The position numbers and the translations under genes are program-made. DNA of 37,245 nucleotides. It comes from Akkermansia muciniphila (lineage in GTDB: Bacteria > Verrucomicrobiota > Verrucomicrobiia > Limisphaerales > UBA9464). Shown here one piece after another: positions 1 to 8,015 of this stretch; positions within the stretch are counted from its first letter, which is position 1; every line of letters begins with the position of its first letter. The stretch covers positions 1 to 37,245 of the forward strand of contig CAMDJH010000028.1 of the NCBI GenBank assembly GCA_945900455.1, written 5' to 3'. The notes under the pieces are model-generated. The model saw nothing but the letters and a program-made list of their open reading frames with translations. It made no database searches and was not told where the DNA came from.

Positions 1-13
1 CGAAGAACGAGCG

Positions 14-76
14 CGACGGACGAGGACGATTTGAAGGACCCCATTGCGGCGCTTTCGCCCTCGTCCTCGTCCTTCG
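14..76. repeat. imperfect inverted repeat built on GACGAGGACGA
   Basis: Arms at 14-29 and 61-76 are complementary at 15 of 16 positions around a 31-nt loop. The right arm continues into repeated TCGTCCT-like words up to about 90. No coding potential was recognised in 1-180. It is probably one of the dispersed palindromic repeats common between genes in this type of genome. Confidence 0.5.
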
Positions 77-190
77 TCCTTCGTCCGTCGATGGCGACGA
101 ACAGCACACCGACCTATGTGCCGGGACGCACGGAGCGCGGTTCATGGTCACAATTCATGTCCATTCTTTGGAAAACTTTCCTGCCCATGC

Positions 191-260
191 CCCCCCTCAC
201 CCTGCCCTCTCCCCCCGCTCGGAGGGGGGGAGAGGGTGGCCGCAGAGGCTGGGAGAGGGG
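191..260. repeat. palindromic extragenic repeat with 12-bp perfect stem
   Basis: A perfect 12-bp stem (205-216 with 225-236, CCCTCTCCCCCC and its complement) closes an 8-nt loop. Flanking CCCTC/GAGGGG words extend the symmetry. Repeats of the type 'ccctctcccc...ggggagaggg' are widespread between genes in many bacteria. This one begins right after the frameshifted stop of the kinase relic (261-263). It could act as a transcription terminator, but there is no T-tract. Confidence 0.6.
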
Positions 261-735
261 TCACTTAGATTCCAGGAGATCAGGAGTCCTGAGGATGGTC
301 TTGCGCATTGCGTCAATGCCCGACGCCGTCAGTTCTTTGGCGTCAAAAGGAAGTCTTGCCCGTAAGCAATTCATAGAGCAGCACGCCCAGGCTGTAGATG
401 TCGCTGCGGGTGTCGATATCCAGACCGCTCATCTCGGCCTGTTCGGGCGACATGTAGAGCGGCGTCCCGATCCTCTGTTCGAACCGGGTAAAGAACGTGA
501 GATCCATAAGCCGCTGGGACTGAATTGCCTTGGCCACGCCAAAATCGATGACCTTCGGCAGGGGCACGCCATCGTGCAAGGTGACGAGGATGTTCGAGGG
601 CTTAATGTCGCGTTTTACGGTCGGCACGGACACTCCCAGGACCTCTGCGGTTTCCTCGAACGAGAAGCCTACAAAATAGCGCAGCTTGACGACTTCGGCC
701 TTCCGGGCGTCGTGGGCGAGCAAAAGCGAGAACTG
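261..735 (-). pseudogene. ECF sigma factor region 4 fused to Ser/Thr kinase fragment (relic)
   Basis: Read on the minus strand, this begins with the sigma region-4 segment [19 protein letters not shown] through SVPTVKRD. It then passes without a break into kinase subdomain VIb ([10 protein letters not shown]), DFGVAK, the APE-like motif MSPEQAE and [12 protein letters not shown]. It matches the intact sigma gene and kinase at 3343-7322 very closely: only 6 differences in about 86 kinase residues. The intact pair is separate genes, so this copy has lost everything from the end of the sigma factor to the kinase catalytic loop. After TSF an extra T shifts the frame. The homologous reading ([19 protein letters not shown]) continues in the next frame to a stop at 261-263. 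It lacks the ATP-binding lobe and sigma region 2, so neither activity is expected. Confidence 0.85.
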
Positions 736-868
736 ACACTTACATGGGACCGCGTCTCGGCCCATTCGGCGCGATGGAGAGGCACATCGTCGTTGGCGTG
801 GATTGAAATGCGCTGAAGTGGGGAATTCCCACTTGCCCACCTGATTGAGTGAGCATACTTTCGTAGCC

Positions 869-1168
869 ATGATCACCGGAATCATCAAGAGCCAGCAGTT
901 TGAAATCGTGGCGCAGGGACTTACACCGGACAGCAAGAAGCGGCTGTCGCTCTCCAAGGCGCTGGCCAAGGCCGGCGTGACTTTTAACATCTACGTCAAT
1001 AAACTTGGCCAGATTGTGCTCGATCCTCAAAAGACCGTGCCGGCGCACGAGGCGTGGGTTTTTGAAAACAAGCAGGCGCTCGCCTCGGTCAAGCGCGGCC
1101 TCAAGCAGGCGGCCAGCGGCAAGGGCGCTTATCTCGGTTCGTTTGCCAGGCATGCGGCCGATGAGTGA
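869..1168 (+). CDS. putative antitoxin of type II toxin-antitoxin pair
   Basis: This encodes 99 residues from the ATG at 869; an in-frame TTG at 845 is possible but less likely. The centre reads [19 protein letters not shown] followed by [12 protein letters not shown]. From memory this resembles small proteins found next to RelE/ParE-like toxins, where the N-terminal part has a strand-rich look and the C-terminal helix and tail would wrap the toxin. Its stop (TGA 1166-1168) shares one base with the start of the next gene, so the two are translationally coupled. The family assignment is by recall and context only; the pairing is the strongest evidence. Confidence 0.6.
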   Translation: MITGIIKSQQFEIVAQGLTPDSKKRLSLSKALAKAGVTFNIYVNKLGQIVLDPQKTVPAHEAWVFENKQALASVKRGLKQAASGKGAYLGSFARHAADE

Positions 1169-1485
1169 TGAATCGGAAGTTCCTCTTTGTGCCGGAAGCT
1201 CGCGCTACGCTGGAGCGTTTGGGGAAAAATCCCGCCAAAGCTGGCTTGTATCGGCTGCTTTTGAAGACCCTAGGACTGATGGAAACCAATCTCCGTCATC
1301 CTTCGCTCAACACGCACCCCTACGACAGCATCAGCGGGCCGGGCGGCGAAAAAGTTCTCGAGGCTTACGCGCAAAACAACACGCCGGGCGCGTATCGCGT
1401 ATTCTTTTTCTACGGCCCGGACGAGATCGAGAAAGGCCGACGCGTTCCGGTGCTGACTATCTTTGCCATCACGCCGCATCCTTGA
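1168..1485 (+). CDS. putative RelE/ParE-like toxin
   Basis: This encodes 105 residues from the ATG at 1168, overlapping the upstream stop by one base. A GTG at 1165 is an alternative. The sequence has the small basic N-terminal helix region (FVPEARATLERLGKNPAKAGL), the segment ETNLRHPSLNTHPYDS and the C-terminal strands AYRVFFFYGPD and VLTIFAITPHP. That layout resembles RelE/ParE-fold toxins, which act as ribosome-dependent mRNA nucleases or gyrase inhibitors. I cannot tell which activity applies here. A dispersed repeat begins immediately after the stop codon. Overall size and coupling to the upstream small gene support a toxin-antitoxin module. Confidence 0.6.
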   Translation: MNRKFLFVPEARATLERLGKNPAKAGLYRLLLKTLGLMETNLRHPSLNTHPYDSISGPGGEKVLEAYAQNNTPGAYRVFFFYGPDEIEKGRRVPVLTIFAITPHP

Positions 1486-1486
1486 C

Positions 1487-1770
1487 CCCCCTGATCCGCG
1501 GATAGGAGTCTGAAAATGAGAGAAAAAGCTCTCGACGGTGCCTTTTTTCCACGTGCAGTTGTTATCTATGCTGTATTGAACACGGGCACGCAGCCCTATT
1601 TCCCCGGAGACAGTGCTTGCCAGGAGAATTGAATTCGTCGCCACCGACGAAAGGGGAGTGGGAACCGCGGATAAACGCCGATCGACGCAGATTCCAGGCC
1701 TTTTCTATCCGCGTCAATCCGAGTTCATCCGCGGTTCTTCTTCGCGGCTTCCTTATCCGCGGATTTGGGG
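1487..1770. mobile_element. MITE-like dispersed repeat, copy 1 (shorter form)
   Basis: About 284 bp, closely similar over its length to 35446-35780. The ends form imperfect terminal inverted repeats: CCCCTGATCCGCGGATA on the left against CCCCAAATCCGCGGATA read inward from the right, 15 of 17 matching. A second internal inverted repeat (about 1663-1692 with 1707-1736) carries the words AACCGCGGAT and ATCCGCGGTT. It has no transposase and no convincing protein. Compared with copy 2 it lacks about 50 bp between two AACACG words. It abuts the stop of the toxin gene on the left and a truncated gene relic on the right. Confidence 0.7.
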
Positions 1771-1785
1771 ACCCCATTGCATCTT

Positions 1786-2218
1786 GCTCAGGCAGGCACA
1801 GACCCTCAGGATCCTGTCATATACAAACTGAAATCGATAAACATAATTTCCGGACTGGACCATAGGGTTCAGATAGGCCGGATCGGTGAACCAGACGGTG
1901 CCGTCGGACTTTACCACGACGTCATTGGGTTCATTGAATCTCTTGCCTTTGTATTGCGACACGATCCGGGTCACCGTGCCGTCAATCTCGGTTCTTGAGA
2001 TTGGTGACAACGAGGCCTGCGTTCGGGATGTTGGTGGCGATGATGGTGAGCGGATCACTGGCCGAGGCCGCTTGCTTGACATTAAAAGCTGTGGCACTGC
2101 TCGAGCCGTTCCAGCTCAACACGACTTGTGCATTGCCTGGCGTCGCCATGAAGTTGGAAATCGCCGGCTCGGCAAAGATCGCTGGTGATGCGGATGCGAG
2201 TACGGCCCCTGACAGCAA
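1786..2218 (-). pseudogene. secreted fibronectin-III-like / SMP-30-like chimeric relic
   Basis: On the minus strand a signal-peptide-like segment (LLSGAVLASASPAIFA) leads into a fibronectin-III-like stretch (FMATPGNAQVVLSWN, then ASASDPLTIIATNI). That frame stops near 1982. In another frame the sequence becomes VTRIVSQYKGKRFNEPND and SDGTVWFTDPAY, typical of SMP-30/gluconolactonase-like beta-propellers. It is cut off where the MITE-like repeat begins. The two halves come from different kinds of protein and are out of frame, so this is read as a deletion junction between two decayed genes. No function is expected. Confidence 0.6.
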
Positions 2219-2275
2219 GATCGAAATGCTGTTCGTGCTCGATCGTTTGCAGCGTCGGCCTCGCCGCTCACACCT

Positions 2276-3151
2276 TTACGGCCTCGGAGTGTGGTCCTCG
2301 AGGAACTGGAAATCCGCTTGATCCGCGCCCATCAGCGGGAGCGAAGAACCCCATCCCCCGGAAGTCGGTATACGACTCCAACGCCATCGTTGGTATGCCG
2401 CGTGCCCATCCGCATATCCGAGGTTGGCGCCCAGGCTGTGTTGTTCACCGGGACGACCGGCCCACTCGTCGCCAGAATTACTGGCCTCCCCGATCTTAAT
2501 AACAAACCCAGCGGCGTCGCCGGTCTCAGGATGGGAATCGATGAAGGTGAACACCCGCGAAGGTCCGGGGGTCACGAGATCGCCAACTTTAGACTTGTTC
2601 CACCGCGGATCTGGATACCACGGACCGCTCCTCTCTCCGTTGAAAAAGTAGTTCAGCAGAGCGCCCAAGGCGTAGGTCCGCGTCCGTCGCAGACCAGGAT
2701 TGCCTTCGACAGTGGATTTGTCAGCAGGACATCGGTAGATCCCGACTGAGTGATTGTATTGAAATAACACCCCCCGTTGCAGATTGGTGGTGGTCGTGTC
2801 GCGCTTGGCGTCGCCCACAGCCCAGGATGGCGCAACGCCCTTGAAAGAGCTTCCAGACGAGACCTCGCTGGTCGGTGGCATCACGTCGTTGTGGTCGTCC
2901 GCATACATGATCCAGCAGAGCGCGAGTTGTTTGAGGTTGCTCAGACAGGCAGTGGCCTGTGCCTTGGCTTTGGCCTTGCCCAATGCGGGCAGGAGCATCC
3001 CGGCCAGAATCGCAATAATGGCGATGACGACGAGGAGTTCGATCAGGGTGAATGCGGAGCGAGTAAGGTTGTGGGTTGAGTGTCCGGCCGAGCGTTCGGG
3101 GCGGACCAACTTCCAGCGCGGACCTGGATTGAGCGTGACAGTTGTTTTCAT
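2276..3151 (-). CDS. pseudopilin-like secreted protein (prepilin N-terminal signal, H-X9-DG type)
   Basis: This encodes 291 residues from an ATG at 3151. Residues about 32-60 hold the type IV prepilin/pseudopilin signal [19 protein letters not shown], cleaved and methylated before the F, with Glu5 present. The rest is a periplasmic or secreted globular domain with [16 protein letters not shown], a CPADKS segment and a LGYADGHA tail. These features match the large Verrucomicrobia/Planctomycetes family of type II-secretion-like proteins. Family members are very numerous per genome and their cargo or role is mostly unknown. The gene lies 191 bp downstream of the kinase-WD40 gene on the same strand, with space for its own promoter. 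Confidence 0.85.
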   Translation of the reverse strand: MKTTVTLNPGPRWKLVRPERSAGHSTHNLTRSAFTLIELLVVIAIIAILAGMLLPALGKAKAKAQATACLSNLKQLALCWIMYADDHNDVMPPTSEVSSGSSFKGVAPSWAVGDAKRDTTTTNLQRGVLFQYNHSVGIYRCPADKSTVEGNPGLRRTRTYALGALLNYFFNGERSGPWYPDPRWNKSKVGDLVTPGPSRVFTFIDSHPETGDAAGFVIKIGEASNSGDEWAGRPGEQHSLGANLGYADGHAAYQRWRWSRIPTSGGWGSSLPLMGADQADFQFLEDHTPRP

Positions 3152-3342
3152 GGTTGTTTAATCGTGAGGGCGGCCAGGACGGACGAGGTTGTCGAAAATG
3201 GAACTCTGTTGCTTTTGAAGCTCCGGGATAATGCGGCCCTTCATTTGATCATGCGCCGTCGGCGGGGGAATCGTATCACTCGATCTGAAGATAGTTTCGA
3301 TCGGGTGCCCTCGGATCGCATCTGGGCCAAGGAGCCCCGGAG

Positions 3343-6300
3343 TCAGGGTGCCTCCGCCTTACCGATGTCCTCGAACGACGGCGCACCAAGAACTAGAATG
3401 TGGCCTTCGGTCTCGGGCCGTTCGCTCAGAACCAGCATTCGGTGATCGGGTGAAAAACTGAGCATCGGGAATTTGCCAAAGGTGGGAATCGCCGTCAGTT
3501 CCTGGCGCGTCGCGACGTTCCAGAGGATGACTTTGTGACCGTCCCCGGTGGCGAGCGTCTTGCCATCCGGGGAAAAAGCTAAGCCCACCACGGAGATCAC
3601 GTGACCCTTGAGCGGTGGCAGCTCCGCGCCGGAAGGCAATTCCCACAGGCGCACCTCGCCGCTGAATGAGGCCGTGGCCAGCAGCCGGCCATCGGGAGCA
3701 AAGGCTACCTGTCCTACAATGGCGCCGTAGCCATTCAGTTGCCGCAATTCCTGGCCGGACTTTATGTCCCAAAGCCAAACCGCGCGACCACTGCCCGATC
3801 CAGCCAAGGTGTTCCCGTCCGGAGAGAACGCCAGACAGTAAAAATGGCACCCAACGGGCCCGAATCCCGCCACTTCACGCTGCGAGGCCAGGTTCCAGAT
3901 TTTGACGATGCCATCGGTGGTGCCGGTAGCCAGGTTCCTGCCGTCCGGGGAGAAGATGACAGCGCTGATGCCGTTAGAGTGAGCCCGCCACTGGGTGACC
4001 TTCGCTTCGGTTCGGAGATCCCATAGCTCCACGGTGCCGTTGAGGCGGCCCACGGCGCCTATGAGTTCGCCCGGTTTCACGTCGTAGGGTTTGCCAAAAT
4101 CGACGACCGGCGAACTGCTCGGAACGGAAATATCCCTGCGCTGGCCGCTTGCCGGCATCCAAACACACCATCCGTTGCTTCCGCCGGCGACCACCTGACT
4201 TCCATCGCTGGAAAACCCGGCCATAAGTCGGGAACCTTTCAGAATGGGGGGTGAAGGTCGTTCCCCGGTACGCCACAGCCTGGTGGTGCCTTCCATGTTG
4301 CTGGAGAGCACGGTTCCGCCGTCCGGGGATATCGCCAATGACCAGATCCGACCGACCGTCCCGCGAAGCCGCCGGATAGGTTTGAACGTGCGCGCGTCCC
4401 AGAGATTGATGGTCCCATCAACACTCGCGGTAGCGAAAGTCTGGCCATTGGACGTCATCGCAACACCGCTGACGTTCACCGCGTGTTCCTTCAGGGTGGC
4501 CCGCACTTGGTCGGTCGCGAAATCCCATACGATCACTTGGCCGTTCCACAATCCGGCAATCAGATGCTGGCCATCCGAGGTGTAGGCCACCGATATCGGA
4601 TCGCTTTCAAATCGAATCTCGGGAAGCTCCTTCAGACCGGGCAATTGCCACCCGCGAAGATGGTCACCGAGATTCAAACCCTTTCCCGCAATCGTCACGA
4701 AGGACTGGCTGTCGGGAGAAAAGGCAACCGCGTTCCGCGTTTGCAGGCGCAAGTTCGGAGCGTCCTGAGAGACAATCTCGGATCTCCAGGTGTCCGTATC
4801 CCACAACTGGAAACCTCCCGGCCTGCCCGTCAGTAGCTGTTTGCCATCCGGCGAGAACAGGGCTGGTTGGATCGCCTCCGGTAGCGACCGCACTTCTTTC
4901 CACGTTTTCGTGTCCCAAAGTTTCACGCCGGAACTGTCTCCGGTAGCCAACAGATTGGTATGGGGAGCGAAGGACAACGTCGTAGCCGGCTCGGACAGTG
5001 TGGTGACCAGGCGCAATGAGGTCGCCTCCCGCACGATGATTTTGGAGCCGGAGTAGACGAGCAGTTTGCCATCGGGTGAAAACGCCGCTGCCGCCCCTGT
5101 CCCTTCGTCAGGGAACGTGGCGAATTCATCGCCCTGGCAAAGCTGCCAGAGGTACCGCCATTCGAAGCCGCGCAAATCTTTTTCGTTGGCTTTGGGCCTC
5201 TGGCGGTCGAGCAGTTCCCGAGCATTGCCCAATTTGTTCTCAGCGAGGGCATGAAATGCGACATTGATTTCGGCGGCGTAAGCGTTCTGGCGAATTTCAG
5301 CTTCCGCACGCACAGCGCGGTCGCGGTCGGCCCGAGCTCGATCGGCTTGGGTTTGCTCCGCCCGTTCGGCCAGTCGGGCGTCCCGCTCGGCCTTGGTTGC
5401 CCGGATGGCTTGCCAGAATGCGAGGAACATGCCCACGAGCAGAGCAGTCACCACCGCACCAGCGGCTGCAAAGGGGAGTTGGTTCCGGCGAACCATTTTC
5501 TGGAACCGGTAGAGAGGCGTGGGCGGACGGGCGATCACGGGCTCGCTCTGGAGATAGCGCTGAATGTCCAGCGCCAAGCCGTTCGCCGTTTCGTAACGTC
5601 GCGTCCGATCCTTCTCCAGTGCCTTCATCACGATCCAGTCGAGATCGCCGCGAATTTGCCCAATCAACTTGACGCCATCCACTTGACGATGCTTTGCCAC
5701 CGCCATCCGCGCATCGGCCGTCATCGTGCTCACGAAGCCCGATGGCTTCTGCGGTTCCTGTTCGCGGATGGCTCGCCGCATTTCATCCAGACCCTGCCGT
5801 CGAAACTTCTCCGGATCGAACGGTGTGCGCCCCGTGAGCAGTTCGTAGAGGAGCACGCCCAGGCTGTAGATGTCGCTGCGGGTGTCGATATCCAGACCGC
5901 TCATTTCGGCCTGTTCGGGGGACATGTAGAGCGGCGTTCCGATCATCTGCTCGAACCGGGTAAAAAACGTCCGATCGGTAAGCCGCTGGGACTGGATTGC
6001 TTTGGCCACGCCAAAGTCGATGACCTTCGGCACGGGCACGCCATCGTGCAGGGTGACGAGGATGTTCGAGGGCTTGATGTCGCGGTGGATGATGCCCTTT
6101 TGATGCGCGTGCTGGATGGCGTTGCAGACGGCAATGAAAAGTTTGAGCCGTTCCGAGGTGGTCAGATTATTCTGGTCGCAGAAGTCCGTGATCCGGATTC
6201 CTCGCACCAGTTCCATCACGAAGTATGGGCGCCCAAGCGCCGTTACTCCCGCATCGAGCACTTTGGCGATGTTCGGGTGATCCATCAACGCCAGCGCCTG

Positions 6301-6687
6301 GCGCTCCTGCTCGAAGCGCACGATCACTTCCCGGGTGTCCATGCCCAGTTTGATGATCTTGAGCGCCACGCGCCGCCGCACCGGCTCGAGTTGCTCGGCC
6401 ATCCAGACGGTGCCGAAGCCACCTTCTCCGATTTTCTGGAGCAGTTTGTAATTGCCGATCCGATCCTCGCCTTCCTCCGGTTTCAAGCGCGCAAGCCCCG
6501 TTTCCAGCTCAGCAGAAACGGTGCGATCGGCCGGTCGTTGCATAAAGGCGTCGTCGTCGTGGGATGCCAGCAACCGCTCGACGCGCTGCCGGAGCGCAGG
6601 TTGGCCCTCGCAGGCGGTTCGGAGGTAGTTCGCGCGTTCCGTCGCGGGCGTGTCCACGGCGACTTGAAAAATCTCTTCCTCGTTCAT
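3343..6687 (-). CDS. membrane Ser/Thr protein kinase with C-terminal WD40 propeller
   Basis: This encodes 1114 residues from the ATG at 6687; a TTG at 6759 would add 24 residues but overlaps the sigma stop and adds nothing conserved. After a short N-terminal stretch (MNEEEIFQVA) comes a PknB-type kinase domain, residues about 80-375. It has the glycine loop IGEGGFGTV, VALK with Lys110, HRDIKPSN with Asp203, DFG with Asp224 and the MSPEQAE activation-segment end, so it should be active. One membrane helix (about 404-426) and a charged coiled-coil-like stretch follow. The remaining ~570 residues are repeated FSPDGKxLATG / WD-like units, enough for one or two propellers. Kinase is cytoplasmic and the propeller probably periplasmic. 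An ECF sigma gene lies directly upstream, so a kinase-sigma signalling pair is inferred. Confidence 0.9.
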   Translation of the reverse strand: MNEEEIFQVAVDTPATERANYLRTACEGQPALRQRVERLLASHDDDAFMQRPADRTVSAELETGLARLKPEEGEDRIGNYKLLQKIGEGGFGTVWMAEQLEPVRRRVALKIIKLGMDTREVIVRFEQERQALALMDHPNIAKVLDAGVTALGRPYFVMELVRGIRITDFCDQNNLTTSERLKLFIAVCNAIQHAHQKGIIHRDIKPSNILVTLHDGVPVPKVIDFGVAKAIQSQRLTDRTFFTRFEQMIGTPLYMSPEQAEMSGLDIDTRSDIYSLGVLLYELLTGRTPFDPEKFRRQGLDEMRRAIREQEPQKPSGFVSTMTADARMAVAKHRQVDGVKLIGQIRGDLDWIVMKALEKDRTRRYETANGLALDIQRYLQSEPVIARPPTPLYRFQKMVRRNQLPFAAAGAVVTALLVGMFLAFWQAIRATKAERDARLAERAEQTQADRARADRDRAVRAEAEIRQNAYAAEINVAFHALAENKLGNARELLDRQRPKANEKDLRGFEWRYLWQLCQGDEFATFPDEGTGAAAAFSPDGKLLVYSGSKIIVREATSLRLVTTLSEPATTLSFAPHTNLLATGDSSGVKLWDTKTWKEVRSLPEAIQPALFSPDGKQLLTGRPGGFQLWDTDTWRSEIVSQDAPNLRLQTRNAVAFSPDSQSFVTIAGKGLNLGDHLRGWQLPGLKELPEIRFESDPISVAYTSDGQHLIAGLWNGQVIVWDFATDQVRATLKEHAVNVSGVAMTSNGQTFATASVDGTINLWDARTFKPIRRLRGTVGRIWSLAISPDGGTVLSSNMEGTTRLWRTGERPSPPILKGSRLMAGFSSDGSQVVAGGSNGWCVWMPASGQRRDISVPSSSPVVDFGKPYDVKPGELIGAVGRLNGTVELWDLRTEAKVTQWRAHSNGISAVIFSPDGRNLATGTTDGIVKIWNLASQREVAGFGPVGCHFYCLAFSPDGNTLAGSGSGRAVWLWDIKSGQELRQLNGYGAIVGQVAFAPDGRLLATASFSGEVRLWELPSGAELPPLKGHVISVVGLAFSPDGKTLATGDGHKVILWNVATRQELTAIPTFGKFPMLSFSPDHRMLVLSERPETEGHILVLGAPSFEDIGKAEAP

Positions 6688-6755
6688 TAAAACCGGGGTG
6701 GGGGAGTTGGCACCGTTACTCTTAACCTGCGCCGCGCGTAAAGAAATCGTATCAT

Positions 6756-7322
6756 TCAATCGGAAAAAAGGGGGTGATTGGGACCAATCTCCTGATGCAA
6801 CCAGGCACGTGCGTAAGCCCAGTCGCGTTTTACGGTCGGAACGGAAACATCCAGGACGTCCGCGGTTTCCTCGAACGAGAAGCCGACAAAATAGCGCAGC
6901 TTGACGACTTCGGCCTTGCGGGCGTCGTGGATGGCCAGGCGGTCCAGCACTTCGTGGACGGCCAGCGACTCCGCTTCGTTGCCAGGCGGTGCGGCGATTT
7001 CCAGGTCAGCCACGTCGACATGTTCGGCGCCGCCTCCACGTTTTTCGCGAAATTTGCTGCGCGCGCTCTCGACGAGAGTTCGCCGCATGGCCTCGGCAGC
7101 GGCGGCGAAGAAATGAGAGCGATTGGCAAAGATTCCATCGCCCAGCCGCAGCCAGGCCTCGTGCACCAGTGCCGTGGCTTGAAGCGTGTGTCCCGGCTGC
7201 TCCCGTGCCATCTTCTGCGCGGCCAGCTTGCGAAGCTCCTGGTAGACGAGCGGGAGCAGTTCGTCAGCGGCCATGGGGTCGCCCTGCCCGGCGGCCTCGA
7301 GGAGGCGGGTGATGTCGCTCAC
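6756..7322 (-). CDS. ECF-type RNA polymerase sigma factor (Sigma70_ECF / TIGR02999-like)
   Basis: This encodes 188 residues from a GTG at 7322. The frame is open further upstream but that part shows no conservation signal. Residues 1-60 (ITRLLEAAGQGDPMAADELL, ELRKLAAQKMA, ATALVHEAWLRL) form region 2. Residues about 125-175 ([37 protein letters not shown]) form the region-4 helix-turn-helix that reads the -35 element. The kinase-WD40 gene starts 68 bp after its stop on the same strand, the usual order for this sigma/kinase pair in Verrucomicrobia and Planctomycetes. No anti-sigma factor gene is next to it. Kinase control of the sigma factor is plausible but inferred. Confidence 0.9.
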   Translation of the reverse strand: MSDITRLLEAAGQGDPMAADELLPLVYQELRKLAAQKMAREQPGHTLQATALVHEAWLRLGDGIFANRSHFFAAAAEAMRRTLVESARSKFREKRGGGAEHVDVADLEIAAPPGNEAESLAVHEVLDRLAIHDARKAEVVKLRYFVGFSFEETADVLDVSVPTVKRDWAYARAWLHQEIGPNHPLFSD

Positions 7323-7442
7323 GCGCCGGACTCTAACGAACTTCCGAAGATCGTCGAATCCCGAATGAGGGTCCGAAATTGGGGGGGCGCGTCCGCGGGA
7401 CAGGGGTAGATCCCGGCCCGTTGCCCCGCTGGACGCGCCGCT

Positions 7443-7571
7443 GGTTCTCGCAGCGCGAGAACCACCACCATCGGGGTAGCGTTCGTCGCGCTGCGACGAA
7501 CCCTCCCGTGCAGAGTGGCGGAACCAACAGGCGAAGCGCACGATACCGACAAGCCTGTTGCGCCGCTGCAC
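7443..7571. repeat. cluster of three hairpins, two with complementary loops
   Basis: Hairpin 1 pairs 7443-7450 with 7456-7463 (GGTTCTCG/CGAGAACC, loop CAGCG). Hairpin 2 pairs 7481-7488 with 7494-7501 (GTTCGTCG/CGACGAAC, loop CGCTG). The two 5-nt loops are exact complements. Element 3 is a long interrupted stem: 7508-7513 with 7566-7571, 7517-7520 with 7561-7564 and 7526-7532 with 7553-7559, around a 20-nt loop. It may be a structured RNA or a dispersed palindromic repeat. No credible protein was seen in it. Confidence 0.55.
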
Positions 7572-7579
7572 TCCAAAAC

Positions 7580-7750
7580 GCCCGGCGTTCGATTAATTGT
7601 GATGTTGAGGTCATCCGGATCAGCACCAGGATGCGGGTAATTTCATCAATGAATGAAATGAGAAAAGCACGATTCGACAGCGAAGCAAAGTGGATGGTTT
7701 CTAAAAATGAGAACGCGTGCTTGCCATTCTCCAATAGTTGGCCAGTGTCG
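7580..7750 (-). pseudogene. possible C-terminal remnant of a small helical protein
   Basis: On the minus strand the frame reads FSFLETIHFASLSNRAFLIS and then FIDEITRILVLIRMTSTSQL before losing any recognisable pattern. This faintly resembles the C-terminal helices of four-helix-bundle proteins (S23/intervening-sequence type), with the N-terminal helices missing. Evidence is thin. The rest of the 430 bp between the sigma gene and the next antitoxin gene holds the hairpin cluster and nothing else I recognise. Confidence 0.25.
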
Positions 7751-7754
7751 TGGT

Positions 7755-8015
7755 ATGGGATACGCACTCGCCAGGGAACAACAGATGTTTATCACCCGCC
7801 TGGTGAAGGAGGGAAAGTTCAACAATCAAAGCGAAGCCGTGCGCGAGGCAATCCGCCGCATGCAGCGGCAGGAGACCGAATATCTCACCCCTCCGGCGTT
7901 GACGCCCGCCCAGGTTGAGGCGATCTACGGCGAGGAGGACAAGCAGGGCGCCACGGTGGGTCGGGGTGCGTTTAAAGCCTTGCGCGCCGCCGCTCGCAAG
8001 GGAGCCAGGGCGTGA
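7755..8015 (+). CDS. ribbon-helix-helix antitoxin (ParD/CopG-like)
   Basis: This encodes 86 residues from the ATG at 7755; a more distal start at 7707 is possible but its extra residues look non-coding. The N-terminal REQQMFITRLVKEGKFNNQS followed by EAVREAIRRM is the strand-helix-helix pattern of ParD-type ribbon-helix-helix DNA-binding antitoxins. The C-terminal part (LTPAQVEAIYG and the basic tail) would bind the toxin. Its stop overlaps the next gene's GTG by 4 nt (GTGA, 8012-8015). Such antitoxins usually repress their own operon; no operator was identified. Confidence 0.75.
   Translation: MGYALAREQQMFITRLVKEGKFNNQSEAVREAIRRMQRQETEYLTPPALTPAQVEAIYGEEDKQGATVGRGAFKALRAAARKGARA

Noticed and set aside
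343-990. Functional 215-codon sigma-kinase fusion protein
   Set aside because: The front part before the sigma homology is not conserved, sigma region 2 and the kinase ATP lobe are missing, and a frameshift follows. A relic is far more likely.
5251-6690. 479-codon plus-strand open frame opposite the kinase gene
   Set aside because: It is the complement of the kinase gene, whose minus frame carries all catalytic motifs. The plus frame has no motif and exists because of high GC codon bias.
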